A DNA stretch of 17,781 bases from Clostridiales bacterium (GTDB lineage: Bacteria > Bacillota > Clostridia > Peptostreptococcales > T1SED10-28), in NCBI GenBank assembly GCA_007134725.1, contig SLKF01000121.1, forward strand, positions 1 to 17,781, written 5' to 3'. The first letter of the stretch is position 1. Every line of letters starts with the position of its first letter. Under the pieces are notes generated by a model. It was not told the origin of the DNA. It worked only from the letters and a program-made list of their open reading frames with translations, and did no database searches. The position numbers and the translations under genes were made by a program. Below, one piece after another: positions 13,189-17,781 of the stretch.

Positions 13189-13203
13189 TAGAACGCTGTT
13201 CTA
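13189..13203. promoter_or_regulatory. Palindrome TAGAAC-GCT-GTTCTA, candidate operator of the panB operon
   Basis: A perfect 6-3-6 inverted repeat starting 7 bases after the -10 box of the panB promoter, so it overlaps the predicted transcription start. A repressor bound here would block the operon. The IclR protein encoded at the start of the next operon is a candidate ligand, though the palindrome next to iclR has a different sequence. Confidence 0.55.
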
Positions 13204-13209
13204 ACTAAA

Positions 13210-13238
13210 ATATTATTATATTTCTTTTCCGGTGTCAA
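13210..13238 (-). promoter_or_regulatory. Sigma-A-type promoter of the panB operon
   Basis: On the minus strand a perfect TTGACA (13233-13238) is followed after 17 bases by TAATAT (13210-13215, 4 of 6 to TATAAT). It lies about 250 bases before the panB ATG. A TATAAT closer to the -35 box leaves only 12 bases between. Confidence 0.65.
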
Positions 13239-13370
13239 TGGTTATTTTTCAGAAAGTTTCAAATAATTTAATGTATTCGTAAATTTTTTTTTGTATAGTC
13301 TATTTTGCAAACTTTTGACCCCAAACACTTTCTCCCGTGAAATCCGGGTTTTTTTTCGTGAATATAACAA

Positions 13371-13405
13371 AAAAGAAGCCCCTCATTTTCTTAGAGGCTT
13401 CTTTT
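13371..13405. terminator. Terminator of the pst-pho operon after phoR
   Basis: AAAAGAAGCC (13371-13380) pairs with GGCTTCTTTT (13396-13405), with two or three more pairs beyond a mismatch, and has A/T runs on both sides. It begins 28 bases past the phoR stop on the minus strand and ends with a T-rich tail there; it could work in both directions. Confidence 0.85.
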
Positions 13406-13433
13406 GTTTTATTACTCTATTTTTTACTTTATA

Positions 13434-15194
13434 TTATTCTTTTTCCCCGGGAAAGTTTACGATGAATTCAGTTCCTTTACCTTCAATACTTTTTACCTTT
13501 ATATGACCGTTTAATGATCGCACTGCATGTTTCACTATCGCAAGACCCAGTCCTGTGCCCCCCACCTTACGGGATCGTCCTTTGTCCACCCGATAGAAGC
13601 GCTCAAAAACCCGTTCCAGATCCGCTTTAGGAATCCCGATCCCATCATCCTTAATACTTAAATAAATTCTTCCCCTTTGCTGATAGGCTTTAATCTGAAT
13701 TTCTCCGGAATTCGGGGTGTATTTCACCCCATTATCCAGCAGATTAATTAACATTTGCTTAAACCAATCAAAATTTCCCTTGATTTTGGCCAACCCGTCT
13801 TCAATTTCCACAGAAAATCGAATATTTTTCCCTTCCGCAATGGGTCGTACAATGTCCAAGGAATTTCCAATGGCCTCTTTTACATCAATACGTTCTTCTT
13901 CGTAGGATTTTCGATGATTCTCAATTTCCGACAGTGTGAGGATGTCATTGATCAATCGGGTCAGTCTTTCCGCTTCTATTTCAATAATGTCTAAGAAACG
14001 CTGTCGTTGTTTTTCTTCCTCCACCGCTCCACTTTTTAGGGTTTCCACAAAGCCTTTTATGGATGTCAGGGGGGTTTTTAGTTCATGAGAAACATTCGCT
14101 ACAAAATCGGAACGCATGGTTTCCAGCTTTTTCATCTCCGTTAAATCTTCAATGGAGGCTACGATCCCCAGACTGCGGTTGGGATCCTTGGGCACCCGAA
14201 TAAGACTGGTGTTCACTTTTAAATGTTTTTTGCTGGGATACTTCAACTCCCATTCCATTTGGGTTTCCTGGTTCTCATCAAAAATCTGTTCCACCCGTTC
14301 CTCCAGAATATGATCCCGGACCACTTCTAAAATATGCTTTCCATATACCGCTTCCCCTTTGGTCTCAAAAAGAATTTCCGCCGCAGGATTAAATAATATG
14401 ATTTCTTTCTTTTGATTCACTGCAATGATGGGATTGGTAATACTGGTAAGCAGTGCCTGGAGTTTAACATTTTGATCTTCTAATTCTTCAAAGGAATGCT
14501 TCAGTTGAATTCTCATTTCGTTAAATGTTTCAGAAAGCTCTCCCAGCTCATCCCCACTGCTTACAATCAAGGGTTTATCCAGGTTTCCCCTAGCAATTTC
14601 TTTCGAAGTATTGGTCAGCTTTTTGATCGGTTCAAGGAATTTATTGATAAAGCGATAGCCTAAAATCGAAGCCAGTATTACACCGGCACCGATGGATATC
14701 AGTACGTAAATCAGCATTTGTCGATTAATCTCTTGTATTTCTGAAAGGGATAGGGATAATCGAACCACTTGAATACTTCCATCATCTAAATACTGGGGGA
14801 TTGCCACATAGAGCATTTCTTCATTTACGGACTCGCTTAGCCGTATGGAACGTCCGATTTCTCCCTGCAGGGAGATTTGTATCTCTTCCCGATTTAAATG
14901 GTTTTCAAAACCGGCTTCCGTCATGGCCGTATCCGCCAACACCCGACCTTCTTCGTTTACAATGGTTATTCTTGCATCCAAAACCTCTCCAATGGATAAA
15001 ACTCTCTGTTGTAGCGCCGCCTCCTCTGTTGGTTCCTCTAAAAGAAACCCTTCTACAAGCTTTGCATTATCCAACAGACGATTTTCCACTTCCTCGATGT
15101 ATCGGCTTCGAATAAAGCTCATGGGTAAAAGCCCGGCGAGAAGGGTTCCGGTTAATAAGACTACCAGTAGCAGTAAGATCAGCTTCTTCTTCAT
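13434..15194 (-). CDS. phoR: PhoR-type sensor histidine kinase
   Basis: 586 residues. Layout: membrane helix about 5-27, extracytoplasmic sensor region about 28-160, second membrane helix about 161-184, HAMP linker about 185-238, PAS domain about 245-350, then HisKA with the phospho-accepting His370 in FVANVSHELKTPLTSIKG, and the ATPase domain with N box (NLLDNGVKYTP, Asn488), DDGIGIP, FERFYRVD and GGTGLGL. The HAMP-PAS-HisKA order and length are those of PhoR and the related WalK; adjacency to phoP, phoU and pstB makes PhoR the better name. It phosphorylates the PhoP regulator when phosphate is scarce, with PhoU/Pst giving the inhibiting signal. The ATG overlaps the phoP stop codon (ATGA), so translation is coupled. 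Confidence 0.92.
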   Translation of the reverse strand: MKKKLILLLLVVLLTGTLLAGLLPMSFIRSRYIEEVENRLLDNAKLVEGFLLEEPTEEAALQQRVLSIGEVLDARITIVNEEGRVLADTAMTEAGFENHLNREEIQISLQGEIGRSIRLSESVNEEMLYVAIPQYLDDGSIQVVRLSLSLSEIQEINRQMLIYVLISIGAGVILASILGYRFINKFLEPIKKLTNTSKEIARGNLDKPLIVSSGDELGELSETFNEMRIQLKHSFEELEDQNVKLQALLTSITNPIIAVNQKKEIILFNPAAEILFETKGEAVYGKHILEVVRDHILEERVEQIFDENQETQMEWELKYPSKKHLKVNTSLIRVPKDPNRSLGIVASIEDLTEMKKLETMRSDFVANVSHELKTPLTSIKGFVETLKSGAVEEEKQRQRFLDIIEIEAERLTRLINDILTLSEIENHRKSYEEERIDVKEAIGNSLDIVRPIAEGKNIRFSVEIEDGLAKIKGNFDWFKQMLINLLDNGVKYTPNSGEIQIKAYQQRGRIYLSIKDDGIGIPKADLERVFERFYRVDKGRSRKVGGTGLGLAIVKHAVRSLNGHIKVKSIEGKGTEFIVNFPGEKE

Positions 15195-15895
15195 TCTTCC
15201 CGCCCTTCTTCCCCAAGCATTTTGTAACCGATGCCTCTCTTGGTTAAAATGTAGGGATTTTCCTCATCTTCTCCAATTTTTACCCGGAGATGACGAATGT
15301 GGACATCCACGGTGCGACTCTCGCCAAAATATTCATATCCCCATATTTTATCCAATAAAAAGTTTCGGGATAAGACTTTCCCATGATGCTCCATTAATAA
15401 TTTTAACAGATCAAATTCCTTTGCGGTAAGGGGAAGCACTTCTCCTTTTTTTCGAACCTCCCGACTGTCAATATCAAGGTTTAGGTCTCTAACCTTGTAG
15501 TGACTTTTGACCTCCGGTTGATCATAACTGCTTCTTCGAAGTACCGCCTTAACCCTTGCCTGGAGTTCCCGGACATTAAAAGGTTTCGCCAAATAGTCGT
15601 CGGCTCCAACCTCAAGGCCCAGTATCCGGTCGGAGTCCTCGTTTTTTGCTGTCAGCATAATAATGGGAAGTTGCATCAGCCCTTGTTGATTTCTGACCTT
15701 ATTACATACCTGAATCCCATCAATTCCAGGAAGCATCAGATCCAAAATCATCAAATCCATTGGCTCTTTACTTAGAATTTCCAAGGCTTCCTCTCCGCTT
15801 CCCGCAGTTCTCACCTGATATTCTTTTTCTAAGTTGAAGCGAATCAACTCCAAAATATGAACTTCATCATCGACAATCAGAATTCGCTTTGCCAT
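15191..15895 (-). CDS. phoP: PhoP/PhoB-family response regulator
   Basis: 234 residues of the OmpR/PhoB class. Receiver domain 1-120 with the acidic pair Asp9-Asp10, phospho-acceptor Asp52 in LMILDLMLPG and the conserved Lys in DDYLAKPF; C-terminal winged-helix DNA-binding domain with LTAKEFDLLKLLMEHHGKVLSR in outline and SRTVDVHIRHLRVKIG as the recognition part. It should bind Pho boxes and activate pst and other phosphate-scavenging genes. AAAGGAGG lies 10 bases before the ATG. It is preceded by a terminator-like hairpin right after phoU and overlaps phoR by 4 bases. Confidence 0.92.
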   Translation of the reverse strand: MAKRILIVDDEVHILELIRFNLEKEYQVRTAGSGEEALEILSKEPMDLMILDLMLPGIDGIQVCNKVRNQQGLMQLPIIMLTAKNEDSDRILGLEVGADDYLAKPFNVRELQARVKAVLRRSSYDQPEVKSHYKVRDLNLDIDSREVRKKGEVLPLTAKEFDLLKLLMEHHGKVLSRNFLLDKIWGYEYFGESRTVDVHIRHLRVKIGEDEENPYILTKRGIGYKMLGEEGREE

Positions 15896-15913
15896 AAGGG
15901 CCCTTCCTCCTTT

Positions 15914-15942
15914 GTAAAAAAAGCTAGGCTTTTGCCTAGCTT
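15914..15942 (-). terminator. Terminator-like hairpin between phoU and phoP
   Basis: AAGCTAGGC (15921-15929) and GCCTAGCTT (15934-15942) form a 9-bp stem with a TTTT-side loop, directly after the phoU stop codon, followed on the minus strand by a T-run and, five bases on, by the phoP ribosome binding site. The form is that of an intrinsic terminator, but no promoter fits between it and phoP, so partial read-through is expected. Confidence 0.8.
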
Positions 15943-16593
15943 CTAGTTGATCTTTAACCGTTCTCCCGTGACCATATAAATGATCCGTTCCCCGATATTC
16001 GTAGCATGGTCCGCCGTACGCTCTAAGTATCGTCCTATAAACAGTAATTGTGTCGCTTGTTTTATAATTTCAGGGTTCTCCAGCATCATTTCGATCAACT
16101 CTAAATAAATGGCTTCATAAAGATCATCCACCTGATCATCATCCTGGTCCAGCTCTTTGGCCAGCTCAATATCCTCATGCATAAAAGCATCCAGAGACTT
16201 ATTTACCATATCCTCTGTCAGTCTGGCCATTTTGGGAATATCGATCAAAGGCTTAATGAGTTTATCCTCTCCGATCTCCAGGGTCACCTTTGCAATGTTT
16301 ACTGCATGATCTCCCATGCGCTCAAGATCCGTAATGATTTTTAAAATGGTACCAATGGTTCGAAGGTCCCGGGCAATGGGCTGTTGCAATGCGATTAAAT
16401 TCATACATTGATTCTCTATTTCCAACTCCAACCCGTCGATATCATCATCCAGTTCAAATACGGACCTCGCACGATCCAAATCCTGCTTTGCCAAGGATTG
16501 TACCGATACTTCAATAATGTTTTGAACCATGGATCCCATTTTTAAAAGCTTGATTTTTAACACTTTTAGTTCTTCTTCAAATTGACTTCTCAA
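15943..16593 (-). CDS. phoU: Phosphate-specific transport accessory protein PhoU
   Basis: 216 residues, all-helical, with the duplicated PhoU motif: first half RDLRTIGTILKIITDLERMGDHAVNIAK, second half ATQLLFIGRYLERTADHATNIGERI (each quoted in outline), whose E/D-rich ERxxDHAxNI segments bind metal clusters. PhoU links the Pst transporter to PhoR, keeping the kinase off when phosphate is plentiful. The start is set at a TTG at 16593 giving MRSQFEEELKVLK, the normal PhoU opening; GAGGTGG lies 5 bases upstream. The GTG at 16602 overlaps that binding site. The gene follows pstB by 110 bases that contain repeated hexamers. Confidence 0.92.
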   Translation of the reverse strand: MRSQFEEELKVLKIKLLKMGSMVQNIIEVSVQSLAKQDLDRARSVFELDDDIDGLELEIENQCMNLIALQQPIARDLRTIGTILKIITDLERMGDHAVNIAKVTLEIGEDKLIKPLIDIPKMARLTEDMVNKSLDAFMHEDIELAKELDQDDDQVDDLYEAIYLELIEMMLENPEIIKQATQLLFIGRYLERTADHATNIGERIIYMVTGERLKIN

Positions 16594-16598
16594 TTTAT

Positions 16599-16605
16599 CC
16601 ACCTC
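16599..16605 (-). promoter_or_regulatory. Ribosome binding site that fixes the phoU TTG start
   Basis: GAGGTGG on the minus strand, 5 bases before TTG 16593-16591. It overlaps the alternative GTG, which therefore cannot be served by it. Confidence 0.6.
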
Positions 16606-16616
16606 GTTTATGAAAT

Positions 16617-16680
16617 TTATACCATTCTTATACCCTAATTCTTGTGTCTTTCCACAGTTTTTTTATACGCTTTCTTATAC
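16617..16680 (-). promoter_or_regulatory. Repeated GTATAA hexamers before phoU
   Basis: On the minus strand GTATAA occurs four times, at 16675-16680, 16663-16668, 16628-16633 and 16617-16622, in two pairs 12 and 11 bases apart; two copies extend to GTATAAGAA. Direct repeats at about one helical turn are the style of PhoP/PhoB binding sites, but the hexamer does not match the Bacillus TTAACA-type box. The last copies also read as a -10 box (TATAAA) and may belong to a phoU promoter. Confidence 0.35.
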
Positions 16681-16703
16681 GTTTTTTATATATAACTTTT
16701 CCA

Positions 16704-17477
16704 TTAGCCAAAACGTCCGGTTACGTAATCTTCTGTTCGCTGATCACTGGGCGTCGTGAAAATTTTATTCGTATCGCCCTGTTCAATGATTTCTCCCATT
16801 AGAAAAAAACTGGTTTTATCTGAAATCCGGGCCGCTTGATGCATTGAGTGGGTTACGATAACAATGGTATAGTGCTTTTTCAATTGGGTAATCAACTCTT
16901 CGATTCGATTCGTGGCAAGGGGGTCGAGGGCGGAGGTGGGCTCGTCCATTAACAGCACTTGGGGTTTCATGGCTAAGGCCCGGGCAATACACAATCGTTG
17001 TTGTTGTCCACCGGAAAGACCTAAGGCCGATTTATTCAGTCGATCCTTCACTTCTTCCCAAAGCACCGCTTCTTTTAAACTTTCCTCTACGATTTGATCC
17101 AGGTCTTTTTTATTTTTTACACCACTTCGACGGGGTCCGTAGGCCACATTTTCATAGATGGACTTGGGAAAAGGATTGGGTTTTTGAAACACCATACCGA
17201 TTTTTCGCCGAAGGGCCACCACATCCAAGTCCTGATCATATATTTCTCTGCCTTGAAATTTGACTTCCCCCTTGGTGGTTACCCCACTGATCAGATCATT
17301 CATCCGATTAAGGGTTCGAAGGAAAGTGGATTTTCCGCAACCGGAGGGGCCGATTAAGGCACTGACTTTATTTTTTTCAATGATGGTGTGGATATTTTTC
17401 AGGGCTTGAAAATCTCCATAATATAGGTTTAAATCCTTCACTTCGATAATGGCTTCCGTATTTTGAACATGGGACAT
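16704..17477 (-). CDS. pstB: Phosphate ABC transporter ATP-binding protein PstB
   Basis: 257 residues, the usual PstB length. Walker [10 protein letters not shown] (43-51), Q-loop in [20 protein letters not shown], signature LSGGQQQR (154-161), Walker B VLLMDEP (174-180) with TSALDP, and the switch His210 in VTHSMHQ. The stretch [10 protein letters not shown] and the FQKPNPFP motif are specific to PstB. It drives high-affinity phosphate import with PstA, PstC and the binding protein PstS. TAAGGAGG lies 8 bases before the ATG, and the gene follows pstA by 19 bases. Confidence 0.95.
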   Translation of the reverse strand: MSHVQNTEAIIEVKDLNLYYGDFQALKNIHTIIEKNKVSALIGPSGCGKSTFLRTLNRMNDLISGVTTKGEVKFQGREIYDQDLDVVALRRKIGMVFQKPNPFPKSIYENVAYGPRRSGVKNKKDLDQIVEESLKEAVLWEEVKDRLNKSALGLSGGQQQRLCIARALAMKPQVLLMDEPTSALDPLATNRIEELITQLKKHYTIVIVTHSMHQAARISDKTSFFLMGEIIEQGDTNKIFTTPSDQRTEDYVTGRFG

Positions 17478-17496
17478 ATTAATTCCTCCTTAAAAT

Positions 17497-17781
17497 CTAT
17501 TCTAAATGACTCATTTTTTTAAATTTTAATCGTATCACCGTGGCCAAGGCGAAAAATACTCCTACCACCCCAAGCAACACTAAGGCTGTTCCGTATTTAA
17601 TCGATTCCGGCATTCCCGGAACTTGCGTGGACACAATATATAGATGATAGGGAAGGGCCATGACCTGATCAAAAACCGAGCCGGGAAGTCTTGGTATGAA
17701 AAACGCGGCTACGGTAAGGAGTATCGGTGCGGTTTCCCCGGCGGCTCTTCCTATTCCCAGGATGCCTCCGGTCATGATCCC
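17497..17781 (-). CDS. pstA: Phosphate ABC transporter permease PstA, C-terminal part (partial)
   Basis: The frame is open to the right edge, so the N-terminal part is missing; about 94 residues remain. TGGILGIGRAAGETAPIL is the family-typical cytoplasmic EAA-like loop that contacts PstB, followed by a hydrophobic segment, a loop and a final membrane helix (ALVLLGVVGVFFALATVIRL) with a basic C-terminus. It forms the phosphate channel with PstC. pstC and pstS are expected just outside the window. Confidence 0.92.
   Translation of the reverse strand, partial: GIMTGGILGIGRAAGETAPILLTVAAFFIPRLPGSVFDQVMALPYHLYIVSTQVPGMPESIKYGTALVLLGVVGVFFALATVIRLKFKKMSHLE

Larger units (their letters stand above)
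12959..13433. other. 475-base regulatory gap between panB and phoR
   Basis: No credible gene on either strand. It holds, from right to left, the terminator of phoR (13371-13405), a weak plus-strand terminator-like element (13334-13356), the panB promoter (13210-13238), a perfect palindrome at the predicted start of transcription (13189-13203) and a long AT-rich panB leader with a second related site (13066-13084) and another palindrome (13082-13093). I recognise no known riboswitch class in the leader. Confidence 0.7.

Noticed and set aside
13066..13203. LexA/DinR SOS box reading of the GAAC...GTTC palindromes
   Set aside because: The Gram-positive box needs GAAC-N4-GTTC. The first site has N3, and the second has N4 but a mismatched right half; no SOS-type gene is nearby.
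13291..13506. 71-residue plus-strand frame across the panB-phoR gap
   Set aside because: It crosses two terminator-like elements and enters the 3' end of phoR; the composition is that of AT-rich spacer.
14845..15429. 194-residue plus-strand open frame
   Set aside because: Antisense to phoR and phoP, with no motif or ribosome binding site; both genes on the other strand are certain.
1..17781. Insertion sequences, prophage, tRNA/rRNA genes, CRISPR arrays
   Set aside because: No transposase or integrase frames, no clustered short repeats with spacers, and no tRNA- or rRNA-like stretches were seen.

Overview
The window looks like a chromosomal segment of an anaerobic, low-GC Gram-positive bacterium of the class Clostridia. 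The grounds are AT-rich spacers, strong AAAGGAGG-type ribosome binding sites, TTG and GTG starts, an indolepyruvate:ferredoxin oxidoreductase pair (typical of amino-acid fermenters), acidic lipoproteins with Gram-positive spacing and a PhoPR/Pst system. Acidic proteins and a probable compatible-solute pathway fit a halophilic or haloalkaliphilic organism, but that is inference. I saw no mobile elements, tRNA, rRNA or CRISPR.

Left (+ strand, 1-2060): the 3' end of iorA, complete iorB, a 20-bp perfect hairpin, then a monocistronic SurA/PrsA-like lipoprotein with its own promoter and a TTG start. A bidirectional terminator (2117-2149) separates it from the convergent minus-strand genes.

Centre (- strand, read right to left, 9649 to 2197): an apparent operon of an IclR regulator, an M20D amidohydrolase/deacetylase, a three-part TRAP transporter (DctP-DctQ-DctM) whose binding protein resembles the ectoine binder TeaA, a two-cysteine Asp/Glu-racemase-family protein, and an M24-fold protein that closely resembles ectoine hydrolase (DoeA/EutD). 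Together they suggest import of ectoine or a near relative, ring opening to N-acetyl-diaminobutyrate, and deacetylation to diaminobutyrate plus acetate. The usual DoeB (AstE/AspA fold), DABA transaminase, aspartate-semialdehyde dehydrogenase and EnuR regulator are not in the window.

Upstream on the same strand (12958 to 9764) is a second operon: a PanB homologue with all key residues but no panC/panD, an unrecognised TIM-barrel-like protein, and a Glu/Leu-type amino acid dehydrogenase. It has a good promoter, a palindromic operator at the predicted start of transcription and a leader of about 245 nt. Whether it completes the ectoine-like pathway or serves another substrate is the main open question.

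Right (- strand, 17781 to 13434): the phosphate-starvation module pstA (partial), pstB, phoU, phoP, phoR. A terminator-like hairpin sits between phoU and phoP with no room for a promoter behind it.
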